A stretch of DNA of 64,000 nt from Croceivirga sp. (lineage in GTDB: Bacteria; Bacteroidota; Bacteroidia; Flavobacteriales; Flavobacteriaceae), in contig JANQRG010000011.1 of assembly GCA_028284665.1 (NCBI GenBank), positions 1 to 64,000 of the forward strand. The letters run 5' to 3'. Each line of letters opens with the position of its first letter. Within the stretch, counting starts at the first letter, position 1. Position numbers and translations under genes: made by a program. The notes under the pieces were generated by a model. The model did no database searches. It had not been told where the DNA came from and saw only the letters and a list, made by a program, of their open reading frames with translations. Of the stretch, positions 1-8,742 are shown one piece after another.

Positions 1-822
1 TCTAAAGGTGGCTGCAGGCTGACTATTGGAAAAGAAACCATAACTGCCGGTAATTGGCGATGGTGCATCAAAATCCACCACCAATACATCATCCACCCAA
101 ATTTTAGCATTAGTACCGTTGACTTCCAATTTGACATGGTACCAAATGTTGTTTGCCCCTGGAGTGAAAACAGTGCTACTGGCATCCGCCAATCCCCGAA
201 CGTAATGCCTGGGGTCAACTAGATTGCCATCATCCCTTGTGATTTCATAAAGCCCTGAGGCAAAACCATGCGAAGGCATGAATTCAGTGGTAGTGAATGA
301 TCTCACTAAACCTGAAAGGTTAAACAGATAGGCGCCAATAGGGCCATTGGCCATACCAAAAGTAATCCCCATATCGTCATTATCCGTTCCCTCGGTACTG
401 GCCACTTCTACTTCAAGCGTATATCTGGAAGAATCAAAGGTGGGGTCAAAAAAACCAGCCATATAATCATTGTCCTGTCTCTTTATCTCCTTGGTCACAT
501 CATTAAAATCCCAAGTATCTTTGAGATAGCCCCACCGGGTCCAGTTATTGAATATGGCGGCGGCGTCCTCTGCATTGGAGGATATGGTAGAACGCTCAAA
601 AGCCTGTACAAACAGTTTTTCCGCTGGAATACCCTTATTTTCTAATGCAGCACCCAAATCAGCTTCAAAATCGTCTATATTTTGGTCGGAAATACCAATG
701 GTCATCACCACATCGATGTTGGGACCTTGCTGGACCTCCATGTTTACATTTTGCGCGCTAAGCAAATTGATGCATAGCACTCCTAAGAGAATGGAAATTC
801 CCTGAAACAAATTGCTGTTCAT
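1..822 (-). CDS. Secreted surface protein, partial (C-terminus beyond window)
   Basis: An open frame of 274 codons starts at ATG 822-820 and runs off the left edge of the window without a stop. Residues 1-23 form a signal peptide (hydrophobic ISILLGVLCINLL, then SAQ). Residues of about 85-274 read like a concanavalin/LamG-like jelly-roll: WDFNDVT, YTLEVEVAS, then IWYHVKLEVNGTNAKIWVDD and GSYGFFS near the visible end. Such domains in Bacteroidetes usually bind glycans or belong to large adhesins. The gene lies 18 bp downstream of the DUF4347-like gene on the same strand, so the two are probably one transcript. The full length, any sorting signal and the function cannot be seen. The frame is clear; the fold is my inference from motif style. 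Confidence 0.75.
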   Translation of the reverse strand, partial: MNSNLFQGISILLGVLCINLLSAQNVNMEVQQGPNIDVVMTIGISDQNIDDFEADLGAALENKGIPAEKLFVQAFERSTISSNAEDAAAIFNNWTRWGYLKDTWDFNDVTKEIKRQDNDYMAGFFDPTFDSSRYTLEVEVASTEGTDNDDMGITFGMANGPIGAYLFNLSGLVRSFTTTEFMPSHGFASGLYEITRDDGNLVDPRHYVRGLADASSTVFTPGANNIWYHVKLEVNGTNAKIWVDDVLVVDFDAPSPITGSYGFFSNSQPAATFR

Positions 823-840
823 GATAGAATTGGTTTGGGT

Positions 841-1476
841 TTAGTGAAAAATGGTCGTTGTAGGAATCACGCTGTTTGCACTGCTGTAATCGAAGACGAA
901 ATCCTCGTCATGTATGGAATCGCAATTTGTAGCGCTCAATACATTGAAATTTGTCTCGTCCGCCAATCTGCTTAAAAAGGAGCGGCCATTTGCATTGTTG
1001 GAAAGTGAGCAACTGTACACAAAGAAGTTCAGAACATCACCATGCCCCAGACCCTCGGAAATATCCGTAAAAAGGTCTGCATATGCATCCAGTGTAGTAG
1101 TATTGAATACATCATTGCCTAATTCAATGCCATCTTCATTAGTTCCGGAAAACAAGTGAACATTTCTAATATTGGGGTTATTGCGCAGTGCATTTTTCAA
1201 TTTGGTCAGCAACTCATCCGAGTAGGAGACTTCAAGTACTACCACATCAATAGGTAATGAAGCTTTTAGTGCTATTTTGTTTTCAAAAGAACTCCCAATG
1301 ATTACCAATTCCGTAGCTTGCATATTGGCAGTTGCAGGTTGTTCCTTTTGTAAATCACCTTGATGAGTATTGGCTAGGTCGTTGGAGTGGCCTGAAAAGA
1401 AAAACATGAAGAATAGCACAACTACCGGTGTAATTCCATGCTTATTGAGGCTGTTAAATTCTAGAGGTTTTTTCAT
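841..1476 (-). CDS. Stand-alone DUF4347-like secreted protein
   Basis: 211 residues with an N-terminal hydrophobic segment (TPVVVLFFMFFFSG, about residues 16-29) that is a signal peptide or anchor. From about residue 55 the order of motifs resembles DUF4347: LVIIGSSFENK, then IDVVVLEV, an NVHLFSGTNEDGIELGN segment, a GHGDVLNFFVYSCSL strand and NFNVLSATN. In known proteins DUF4347 sits at the N-terminus of very long surface adhesins. Here it is the whole protein and is followed 18 bp later by a separate surface-protein gene. Its biochemical role is unknown. The family assignment is from memory of the motif pattern; the coding frame and co-direction with the next gene are directly visible. Confidence 0.7.
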   Translation of the reverse strand: MKKPLEFNSLNKHGITPVVVLFFMFFFSGHSNDLANTHQGDLQKEQPATANMQATELVIIGSSFENKIALKASLPIDVVVLEVSYSDELLTKLKNALRNNPNIRNVHLFSGTNEDGIELGNDVFNTTTLDAYADLFTDISEGLGHGDVLNFFVYSCSLSNNANGRSFLSRLADETNFNVLSATNCDSIHDEDFVFDYSSANSVIPTTTIFH

Positions 1477-2052
1477 GTTAAGGTTTGATGTAGGTTTTTA
1501 ATTAAATGGCTAAAGATTCCCCTGGAAGCCCAATGGTATTGCCTTCTTGAAAAGCATTCCCTTTGATTTTCTTTGGAGAGGATACGTTGTAGAGGTTCAA
1601 GATCCCATTGTGTTATTCTCCAAATATTGGGATAATAGAATGGTAGCAATAGACTTGTGCAAGTAACTTTGAATCATTTGTTATCAATTTAAAAATGTAG
1701 TATATTTCCTTCTTTTTATGTACGAAATTGATAACGGAGCTTTTTTGGTTTACTTCAAATTATTTTGGACTTGATTGATAAATGTCAATTATATAGCTAC
1801 CTAAATTGGCTTTGATCAATTCCAAAAGCATGAAAATGATCTATACCGGGGAGCTAATACTTAAAGATGGGTTGGAATAACACTCTTTTTTTACCCAGTT
1901 CGGAACCGCAAAGAGGTTGGATCCCTGAACTTTACGCAATAGTAATACTATCAGATCTGATCTAAAAATAGACCTTCAGGAAGACTAGGGATTTGAAATT
2001 GAAGTGGTGCTACCCAGTTCTATTCGAAAAAATCGTCAAGGTAATAATCGGT
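1477..2052. other. Intergenic region, no gene seen
   Basis: 576 bp separate the DUF4347 gene from the broken Crp-family gene, both on the minus strand. It is AT-rich with no convincing reading frame. It should contain the promoter of the DUF4347 operon, but I could not fit a good TTG/TAnnTTTG pair. I see no repeat or RNA. Confidence 0.5.
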
Positions 2053-2676
2053 TTATCCCTTTCCAGCTTTTTCTGTTAAATCAGCGTGTTCTTTTATAAT
2101 CCTGGAGAGGGTCTCGGGGCGCATGGCCAATAGTGAGGCCATGTATTTATTTGGAATTCTGTTAATTAGATCAGGTTTATTGCTCTCCATGAAATAGTTC
2201 CATCGTTTCAAAGCGCTGGGTATCCTGGCCATAAAAGCCCTGTTTTCCGCATGGATATAATAATCTATCAATATTTTGCGGTACAGTTCCCCAAACTCAG
2301 AAAACGTACGCATACCGTACTCCAAATCTTCAGCTTCCAAATACAGGCAATCGGTATCCTCCAAACACTGAATATTTTCCTTTACAGGTTGGTTGGTAAA
2401 AAAACCAGTAATTGAAGTAAATATCTCATTATCAGTACTTATCCAGGTTGTGACATCCTTTCCGCTGCTCAAAAAGTACCCTCGAACAAGTCCCTTTTTT
2501 ATCAAATACAATTATGTACAGGTGTCCCCTTCCCTATAAACAATATCCCCCTTGGAGAATTGGATACCTCTCACATGTTCGGCCAAAAAACTCTTGACCT
2601 CAGTACTAATAGGAACAATGGAATTCAGATAAATTAATGCAAAGAAGTTTTTGTGGATCTTTTTGGTTGGTCTCAT
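2053..2676 (-). pseudogene. Crp/Fnr-family regulator interrupted by an in-frame stop codon
   Basis: Reading from ATG at 2676 gives a 207-codon Crp/Fnr-type protein in a single frame to the stop at 2053, except for a TAA at 2514-2512 (codon 55). Upstream of the stop the frame reads FSKGDIVYREGDTCT. Immediately after it reads LYLIKKGLVRGYFLSSGKD, exactly the cyclic-nucleotide-binding beta-roll pattern in which one residue normally sits where the stop is. The C-terminal part (IPNKYMASLLAMRPETLSRI) is the winged-helix DNA-binding region typical of Bacteroidetes Crp-like proteins. A TTG directly follows the stop and could restart translation, but the product would lack the first beta strands. No indel is present, so this is a point nonsense mutation, a recent pseudogene or a sequencing error. 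Confidence 0.8.
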
Positions 2677-2859
2677 CTAGGAATTAAGGATAATCACAAG
2701 GCCAGTTTTACAGCGCTAAGTTTGTATATTCTCGTTAGGTTAATGGTAGGTGGATGCAATGAGCTTATTGGTACTCTTTATCCTGTTTAGTATGAAACTA
2801 ATTTAGCAAATGCCAACATAAAAAAAGATGACAAAAGACCGTTGGAGGAGAAATTTCTT

Positions 2860-3570
2860 TTATTCACAAGGCCACTTAAAATTGGCAATCGGAGCTTTAG
2901 AGCCTCCGGATAAGTTGTAGTGCCACCATTCGGTTCGAATGGACCAAAACCCATGCTTCTCCATGGTTTCTTTAAGTAATTTTCGATTCTCCAGTACTTC
3001 TTTGGGTAAATCTTCATGATCGTGGTGCGCTTGCTTCCCAAAAAAATCAAAATCGGTACCCATATCCAACTCCTCTCCGGTTAAACTCACCAAGGTAATA
3101 TCTACGGCACCTCCTTTATTATGGATCGAACCCTTAATTGGACTGGCAACATATTGTGGGTTAGGGACCAACTTCCACATTTTGAATTGTACCGAATTAG
3201 GGCGATAACAATCAAAAAACTTTATTTTGTAGCCCTGGCTCATGAAGGCTTCATTGGCCTTAATCAAAGCCTTTGCAGTGCGTGCACGTGTATAGCACTC
3301 TGCACAGTCGTACACTTTGGTCTTCAAAAAATTGTTAGTAGTCGCATACCGCATGTCATACACAAAGTCATTGCTAAAATCAGCCAAACGAACAAAGGTA
3401 GAATCGGCGATTCCGACAAAGGATTTTGATGCAATACTGTCCCTTGTTTCAACAACTATCTCCTCTTTTACTTCGGGAGAAACATTTTCCACGGGAGCTT
3501 CCTGTTCCACAGCCACTTTGGGTTTGCAGGAGATTACTACCAAAAGAATACCAATAATTAGTCTATGCAT
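2860..3570 (-). CDS. VanX/DdpX-type D-Ala-D-Ala dipeptidase, lipoprotein
   Basis: 236 residues from ATG 3570. That start overlaps the previous gene's stop as TAATG and gives a perfect lipoprotein signal (IIGILLVVISC, Cys about residue 15); a longer frame exists upstream but is less likely. The peptidase M15D signatures are present: SIHNKGGAVDIT supplies the zinc His and Asp (SxHxxGxAxD), and EWWHY supplies the catalytic Glu and second zinc His. The family cleaves D-alanyl-D-alanine in the periplasm or envelope. Here it is probably used for peptidoglycan dipeptide recycling, not vancomycin resistance, since no vanA/vanH/vanS-like genes are adjacent. It is the last gene of a three-gene minus-strand operon. 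Confidence 0.85.
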   Translation of the reverse strand: MHRLIIGILLVVISCKPKVAVEQEAPVENVSPEVKEEIVVETRDSIASKSFVGIADSTFVRLADFSNDFVYDMRYATTNNFLKTKVYDCAECYTRARTAKALIKANEAFMSQGYKIKFFDCYRPNSVQFKMWKLVPNPQYVASPIKGSIHNKGGAVDITLVSLTGEELDMGTDFDFFGKQAHHDHEDLPKEVLENRKLLKETMEKHGFWSIRTEWWHYNLSGGSKAPIANFKWPCE

Positions 3571-4280
3571 TAGTCCCTTTTTTGTTTCGCCATCCACGTA
3601 TAAAGTGCCTCTGTAGTATACGCCATGGTCCAGGAATTATGCCCTACCCCTTCATAGCGACTATATTGAACATCATGCCCATTATCTCTTAGCGTTTGTA
3701 CCATAGCATCCGATTCGGTGACCGGGATTACTTCATCCTTATCCCCATGAAATACCCAAATAGGCATCTCTTTGTCCAGCCAGTGCGCATAGGGTGTAGG
3801 CGCCATACCACAGACCACTGCAAGTGCGGCAAACTTATCCGGAAATTGTACGGCCATCTCCCAGGCGGCACTTCCACCACGGCTTAAGCCGGTAAGATAG
3901 ATGCGCCTGATATCCACCCTATTGTTGGTAACGATAGTATCTAGTAACTGATTCACAGCGTGAATGTTCCACCACTTTTTTTTATATGGATTTTGAGGGG
4001 CTAATACCAAAAAGGGAAATTGTTTTCCTTCCGCCAACAGTTTAGGGGGACCATTTTCTTTGAGTTCGCCGAGTTGTCCTCCAGCTTCACCGCCTCCGTG
4101 CAAGAAAAGCAACAGGCCAAATTCTGCTTCGGGATTTGCTTCATACTCCGCGGGGTAATACAGGTAGTATTCCAGGGTTTCTGCTATCGCCACAGTTTGT
4201 GCCCCAGCAATTAAATCCCCCTGGGCCTGGCAGGCGTGCAATAAGCATCCCAAGAACATCAAGTAAATCCCTGATCGCAT
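3570..4280 (-). CDS. Alpha/beta-hydrolase (esterase/PHB-depolymerase-like), lipoprotein
   Basis: 236 residues with an N-terminal lipoprotein signal (MFLGCLLHAC). The alpha/beta-hydrolase fold is shown by the oxyanion segment LLLFLHGGGEAGG, the nucleophile elbow GLSRGG (Ser), the acid in FHGDKDEVIP and the His in EGVGHNSW. The pattern matches the prolyl-oligopeptidase/polyhydroxybutyrate-depolymerase-like esterases of Bacteroidetes. The substrate is unknown. The stop codon overlaps the start of the downstream VanX-type gene, and only one base separates its start from the upstream deoxyribonucleotidase gene, so the three are co-transcribed. Confidence 0.8.
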   Translation of the reverse strand: MRSGIYLMFLGCLLHACQAQGDLIAGAQTVAIAETLEYYLYYPAEYEANPEAEFGLLLFLHGGGEAGGQLGELKENGPPKLLAEGKQFPFLVLAPQNPYKKKWWNIHAVNQLLDTIVTNNRVDIRRIYLTGLSRGGSAAWEMAVQFPDKFAALAVVCGMAPTPYAHWLDKEMPIWVFHGDKDEVIPVTESDAMVQTLRDNGHDVQYSRYEGVGHNSWTMAYTTEALYTWMAKQKRD

Positions 4281-4281
4281 A

Positions 4282-4803
4282 CTATAAAAGTAACGAAGCT
4301 ATTTCGTTCCATGAGGATACGCGTTCAAATTTATTGGTTTGGGTGTTATGCGGAGAGGTGAACAAAAGTTGTCGTCCCTCAAACCTTTCCAGATTATAAC
4401 TCCGATCGTCAATAAGTAGATCGCCTTTTAAAACGTGTTTATGTCCACATAAGATCCGATGTTGCCAGGGAATGAATGGGAAAAAATCATCCAGCCAATC
4501 CGACTTCTCTTTTAGGGAGTACGGAAATTGCATTGCTGCACTGGCAACGTAAACCTCGTATTTATCAGAAAGTGCCCGCAAGACTTCCTGGCTATCTGAA
4601 ATGACTTTTAAATCCTTAAAAAAGCCTATTCTTCTGGCGTGCCCCCTCACACTATCCTGATGCTCTTCCGGAACGCATTGCCAAAACTCCTTTCCTTCGC
4701 ATTGGGCTTTCGTGAACCCTTTTCTATATTCCTTTTCATAAATATCTATATGGGCCTGGTAAGCATCGGCGATCACCTCATCCATATCCACAAAAATGGT
4801 CAT
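4282..4803 (-). CDS. 5'(3')-deoxyribonucleotidase (NT5C family)
   Basis: 173 residues, the usual size of this HAD family. The nucleophile motif is at the very N-terminus (TIFVDMDEVIADAY, DxDxV variant). ASAAMQFP carries the second HAD motif, and LLIDDRSYNLERF carries the terminal acidic motif. The family dephosphorylates deoxyribonucleoside monophosphates in the cytoplasm. It is the first gene of the minus-strand operon with the esterase and dipeptidase, which have no evident link to nucleotide metabolism. Confidence 0.85.
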   Translation of the reverse strand: MTIFVDMDEVIADAYQAHIDIYEKEYRKGFTKAQCEGKEFWQCVPEEHQDSVRGHARRIGFFKDLKVISDSQEVLRALSDKYEVYVASAAMQFPYSLKEKSDWLDDFFPFIPWQHRILCGHKHVLKGDLLIDDRSYNLERFEGRQLLFTSPHNTQTNKFERVSSWNEIASLLL

Positions 4804-4902
4804 TCTGTACTTTTTTTATCCAAGTTGCAAAACTATTTCAAAAACTGACATCCTGGTAATCAGGAAGAATTATGATAAAGTTTACTTAACAATTCATGAA
4901 TG

Positions 4903-4930
4903 TTGCCAAGCCTTTTAGTCACTAGTTTTA
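4903..4930 (+). promoter_or_regulatory. Possible promoter of the 5'-nucleotidase gene
   Basis: TTG at 4903-4905 and TAGTTTTA at 4923-4930, 17 bp apart, approximate the Bacteroidetes -33/-7 consensus; the last base of the -7 box deviates. It lies 33 bp before the start codon. Confidence 0.35.
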
Positions 4931-4963
4931 ACCAATTTAAACGAATTCTAAATAAGATAGAAA

Positions 4964-6985
4964 ATGAAAAAAATTAACTACTACCTCACCTTTTTGGTGT
5001 TAATTTTTGTCTTCAGCTGTAAGCCAGATGATTTCCTTGGGAACGGTGACGATGATGACGGCGGCGATGGGGGCATGAACCCAACCGCTCAGGAAGCCCT
5101 GGAAAATGCCGATTTTGTACTTCAGTTATTACATTATGCTGATGTAGACGGTAACGAGGAAATTGCCCTGAATGCTGTAGATGAGTTCTCCGCACTGGTA
5201 AATGGCTTTACCACGGATCCGGATTGGGGAAGCCAGTCTTTGGTGGTATCCTCTGGAGATATTATTATTCCCGGACCGCGCTTTTTTGCAGCAGAACAGT
5301 CTGCAGTGCGTTCGGTAACCGGAAGCAATGAACCCGGTCATGCCGATATTGCCATTGCCAATGCCTTAGGAGTAGCAGCAATCGCTGTAGGGAATCATGA
5401 ATTAGATGCTGGTCCCGGCGAATTTGCCGATGCCATTCAAGCAGAAGCTGGAGGTGGAGCAGAATTCTCAGGTTCTGCATTCCCTTTTCTATCTGTGAAC
5501 ATCGATTTCTCGGGTGATGACGACTTCAGTATCGGAAATGATGGAGATGATACCAGTACGATGGGCACTCAAGTCGCTAATTACGCAACTGCCATGGTCA
5601 AAGGGGAGCGTATAGGTTTGATCGGAGCTTCAACACCCACTCTGCCTAACATTACTACTACTGGTAGCCTGGTTGTTTCCGGAGAAGGCGGAAATGCCGC
5701 TTTGGCTGCAACCATTCAACCCGCCATTGATGCCCTTGAAGCTGCAGGTGTTGACAAGATTGTCCTTCTTGCCCACATGCAACAGATTGCAATTGAAAAG
5801 GATCTGGCTACACTTCTGGATGGCATTGATATTATCGTAGCGGGAGGTTCCAACACAAGAATGGGCGATAGTAACGATACCTTGTTTGAAGGTGATGATG
5901 CTTTTGACGAAACCTACCCCTTTGTTACCTCAGATGCATCAGACAACCCGGTACTCGTGGTCAACGTAGATGGTGATTACAAGTATCTGGGTAGGCTGGT
6001 AGTAGGTTTTGATGCGCATGGCGATATTGACCCGGATACCTTAGACGAATACTTAAACGGATCCTATGCCTCCAACAGCTCCGTTGTGGCGCAAGTAGGT
6101 GGGGCCACCATTGAAGGTGTTACTGCGGTTCAAAACGCTTTGACCGCAGTTATTGAACAACAATTCAGCAACGTTGTTGGATTCTCAAGTGTTTATTTGG
6201 ATGGCCGAAGAAGTCAGGTACGTACCCAAGAAACCAATCTGGGGAACCTAACAGCCGACGCTAATCTGTGGTATGCGAACCTACTCTCCGATGAGCCGGT
6301 TCAGATTTCATTGAAAAACGGTGGGGGTATCCGCACCGAAATCGGTTCTGCGGTACTACCTGCGGGGTCTACCAACCCGGCTGATATTGTTTTCACAGCT
6401 CCGGAAAACATCTCTGAAGGCAATTTGCGGGCTGTGTTGCGATTTGATAATGGGTTGGTCCGGCTAACCGTTACTGCTGCTGAACTGAAAGATATTTTAG
6501 AGCATGCCGTATCCGCCTCGGAGGCAGGAGCTACTCCCGGGCAGTTCCCTCAGGTTGGGGGTATGAGCTTTACATTCTCCACCTCAGGAACACCCAGAAC
6601 AGCTCCAGGCAATGGGTCCAGGATTTCTGAACTCAGTGTTGGTAGCGAGGTAGTGGTAAGCGGAGGCACTATCCAAGGTGATCCAAACAGAACCTATAAT
6701 TTGGTTACGTTGAACTTCCTTGCCAATGGTGGTGACTCCTATCCGTTCCCTGATTTGAGCAATCCGAACAGAACGAATTTCTATGATGGATTGGGCTTTG
6801 GCGAGGAAACTGACTTTCCAGATGGTAATCTGTCTAACGATCCCGGAGGAAACAACACTTTTAGTTACACAGGAGGGGAACAGGATGCGCTGGCGGAATT
6901 TCTGCTAATGATGCACCCTTCCAATAATCCTTATAATGAAGCCGAAACGCCGGTTAGTGAAGATACCCGTATTATTCAACAATAA
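4964..6985 (+). CDS. Metallophosphatase/5'-nucleotidase family lipoprotein
   Basis: 673 residues. A lipoprotein signal (FLVLIFVFSC, Cys19) is followed by an acidic Gly/Asp linker. The N-terminal half is a calcineurin-like metallophosphoesterase domain: LLHYADVDG near residue 57, SSGD near 97, AVGNHELDAG near 142, LLAHMQQ. The C-terminal half is the 5'-nucleotidase C domain (LGNLTADANLWYA, ISLKNGGGIRTEIG, then RTYNLVTLNFLANGGDSYPF). Two classical metal motifs differ: DxH is DVDG, and the GHSHT loop reads GGSNTRMGD. I recall such variants in a cyanobacterial/flavobacterial subgroup. It probably hydrolyses nucleotides or other phosphate esters at the cell envelope. It is monocistronic, with its own terminator. 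Confidence 0.85.
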   Translation: MKKINYYLTFLVLIFVFSCKPDDFLGNGDDDDGGDGGMNPTAQEALENADFVLQLLHYADVDGNEEIALNAVDEFSALVNGFTTDPDWGSQSLVVSSGDIIIPGPRFFAAEQSAVRSVTGSNEPGHADIAIANALGVAAIAVGNHELDAGPGEFADAIQAEAGGGAEFSGSAFPFLSVNIDFSGDDDFSIGNDGDDTSTMGTQVANYATAMVKGERIGLIGASTPTLPNITTTGSLVVSGEGGNAALAATIQPAIDALEAAGVDKIVLLAHMQQIAIEKDLATLLDGIDIIVAGGSNTRMGDSNDTLFEGDDAFDETYPFVTSDASDNPVLVVNVDGDYKYLGRLVVGFDAHGDIDPDTLDEYLNGSYASNSSVVAQVGGATIEGVTAVQNALTAVIEQQFSNVVGFSSVYLDGRRSQVRTQETNLGNLTADANLWYANLLSDEPVQISLKNGGGIRTEIGSAVLPAGSTNPADIVFTAPENISEGNLRAVLRFDNGLVRLTVTAAELKDILEHAVSASEAGATPGQFPQVGGMSFTFSTSGTPRTAPGNGSRISELSVGSEVVVSGGTIQGDPNRTYNLVTLNFLANGGDSYPFPDLSNPNRTNFYDGLGFGEETDFPDGNLSNDPGGNNTFSYTGGEQDALAEFLLMMHPSNNPYNEAETPVSEDTRIIQQ

Positions 6986-7010
6986 GCTTCCAGCTTAGTT
7001 ATGCTTTGAA

Positions 7011-7035
7011 AAGCCCTGCATTCGCAGGGCTTTTT
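7011..7035 (+). terminator. Rho-independent terminator
   Basis: Stem AGCCCTGC/GCAGGGCT with loop ATTC is followed by a T-run, 26 bp after the 5'-nucleotidase stop. Confidence 0.85.
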
Positions 7036-7061
7036 CATTTCATATGCAACATAAAAAAGGC

Positions 7062-7808
7062 CTAGGGAATTGAAATCTTTTCTTGCTTCCTTATGAAATT
7101 ATAAACGATTTCAGTCAAATCCGGAAGCCGATCTACAATAAAATGGTCTTCCAGCAGATTACAGTTATGCACCGAAGCCCGGGTTATCGTATTGGTAACA
7201 GCAAAAACCGGCATTCCTGCATTCTGACCCGCTTTTATTCCATTCACTGAATCCTCAATGACAAGGCATTCTTCGGCCTTTAGGTCCAGTGCAATCCTTG
7301 CTTTGTTATAAATTTCGGGACTAGGTTTCCCTTCATTCACATCTTCACGTGTCAGGAACAAATCAAAACTTTCGAAGATCTCCATTATAGTGGTGATCCT
7401 TTTAGCTTCGGGAAGATGGGACATCGTTGCCAGCACCGTTGTAAAACCGTCATTTTGTAAGCTGTGGAGCAACCCCAAGGTGAAGGAACAAAAGTGCTGT
7501 GATAAAAGATGAGCGTCCTCGAGAATTTCGCGATATATTTCCAATCTTTTCTCAATTAGGACTTTTTGAATGATCGAAATATCTCGTTCCTTTAGATGCT
7601 TCTCCAGAGCCATTTTGAAATGACCGGACAAACCCTGGACCACCTCAGCCCTGGAAAGTCCTACAAATTTCCCAAATACTTCCAATACCTCTTCCTCAGC
7701 TATTTCGCCTTGGGTAAGCACATGTATCGCCCGGGCATAGGAAGTTGCTTTTAAGACCTCCGTTTGAATGAGAGTTCCATCCAGATCAAATATTACGGCT
7801 TTAATCAT
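7062..7808 (-). CDS. HAD-superfamily phosphatase, beta-phosphoglucomutase-like
   Basis: 248 residues with all HAD subfamily I motifs: FDLDGTLIQTE (nucleophile Asp), a helical cap at about residues 20-100, TVLATMSH (motif II), GKPSPEIY (motif III Lys) and CLVIEDSVNGIKAG (motif IV). This signature set is that of sugar-phosphate phosphatases and beta-phosphoglucomutases. The exact substrate cannot be told. It is convergent with the 5'-nucleotidase gene and divergent from rpiA. No maltose genes are nearby, so a general phosphatase role is as likely as a mutase. Confidence 0.8.
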   Translation of the reverse strand: MIKAVIFDLDGTLIQTEVLKATSYARAIHVLTQGEIAEEEVLEVFGKFVGLSRAEVVQGLSGHFKMALEKHLKERDISIIQKVLIEKRLEIYREILEDAHLLSQHFCSFTLGLLHSLQNDGFTTVLATMSHLPEAKRITTIMEIFESFDLFLTREDVNEGKPSPEIYNKARIALDLKAEECLVIEDSVNGIKAGQNAGMPVFAVTNTITRASVHNCNLLEDHFIVDRLPDLTEIVYNFIRKQEKISIP

Positions 7809-7918
7809 AGTTCTGACACAAAATCCTAAAGGTAAATGAATTCGCGGTGGAAATTAGGGCTTTAAAAAGCGAACCTGGTTTCCTAACAAAGAAATAATTC
7901 CAGAGTATAGGAATTGGA

Positions 7919-7926
7919 TATCTTTG
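7919..7926 (+). promoter_or_regulatory. Promoter -7 box for rpiA
   Basis: TATCTTTG matches the Bacteroidetes -7 consensus TAnnTTTG and ends 18 bp before the chosen ATG. No clear -33 TTG is seen at the expected spacing. Confidence 0.45.
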
Positions 7927-7944
7927 AGGCAAAATCGTGTGAAA

Positions 7945-8631
7945 ATGACCACTATTACTTCGGATAGCGAAAAAAAACTGGCTGCCTATGAAGCCCTCAA
8001 GTATGTTACCAATGGAATGATCCTTGGGCTAGGCACCGGTTCAACAGCTGAGCATATGATTCGCGGATTGGGCGTAAAGGTATCCGAAGGGCTTCAGATA
8101 AAAGGGGTACCCTCATCCGAACGATCGGCCAGATTAGCCAGGGAACTGGGTATCCCTTTAACTACCCTAGAGGTTTGTGTTACCTTGGACCTTACTATTG
8201 ATGGGGCTGATGAATTTGATCAGGAACTACGTTTAATAAAGGGAGGTGGTGGCGCATTGTTACGGGAAAAAATACTAGCGCATAATTCCAAAATGAATAT
8301 CATCATTACCGATTCCAGTAAGGCTGTTGAGCGATTGGGAGCTTTTAAATTGCCGGTTGAGGTAATCCCCTTGGCCGTACAACCCATACTACAGGAGTTG
8401 AATGCCATGGAATTAGAGCCCGTTTTGAGAAAAACGGATCAAACGGTTTATCGAACCGATGAGAACAACTTCATTTTGGATCTGAATATTGTAAAACAAA
8501 ATGATCTTACTGCATTAAATTATACCCTCCTTTCTATCCCCGGGGTAGTAGAAACCGGCTTGTTTCTTGACACCACGGATATATTGATCATGGGAAAAGG
8601 GGAAGGGACTGCCACGGTCAGAAGAGCTTAG
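7945..8631 (+). CDS. rpiA: Ribose-5-phosphate isomerase A
   Basis: 228 residues from ATG 7945. A TTG seven codons earlier lies inside the promoter box, so ATG is preferred. The signature motifs are GLGTGSTAEH (phosphate binding), LTIDGADEFD (catalytic Asp) and KGGGGALLREKI. The enzyme interconverts ribose 5-phosphate and ribulose 5-phosphate in the non-oxidative pentose phosphate pathway in the cytoplasm. The length is normal. It is flanked by a TonB-type gene downstream with a 111-bp gap and is probably transcribed alone. Confidence 0.95.
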   Translation: MTTITSDSEKKLAAYEALKYVTNGMILGLGTGSTAEHMIRGLGVKVSEGLQIKGVPSSERSARLARELGIPLTTLEVCVTLDLTIDGADEFDQELRLIKGGGGALLREKILAHNSKMNIIITDSSKAVERLGAFKLPVEVIPLAVQPILQELNAMELEPVLRKTDQTVYRTDENNFILDLNIVKQNDLTALNYTLLSIPGVVETGLFLDTTDILIMGKGEGTATVRRA

Positions 8632-8742
8632 CTTCCCCGTTCCTACTTAAAATACTCTTAAAAAGCTGATGAACTGATCTAGATCATTGCGTGAACATGA
8701 TTTACAAAAGAAATTCTAGGTGAAGCGAGAATTTCGGCAGTC

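Noticed and set aside
2860-3570. Vancomycin-resistance (vanX) determinant
   Set aside because: No vanA-, vanH- or vanRS-like genes adjacent, and Gram-negative bacteria commonly carry such dipeptidases for cell-wall recycling.
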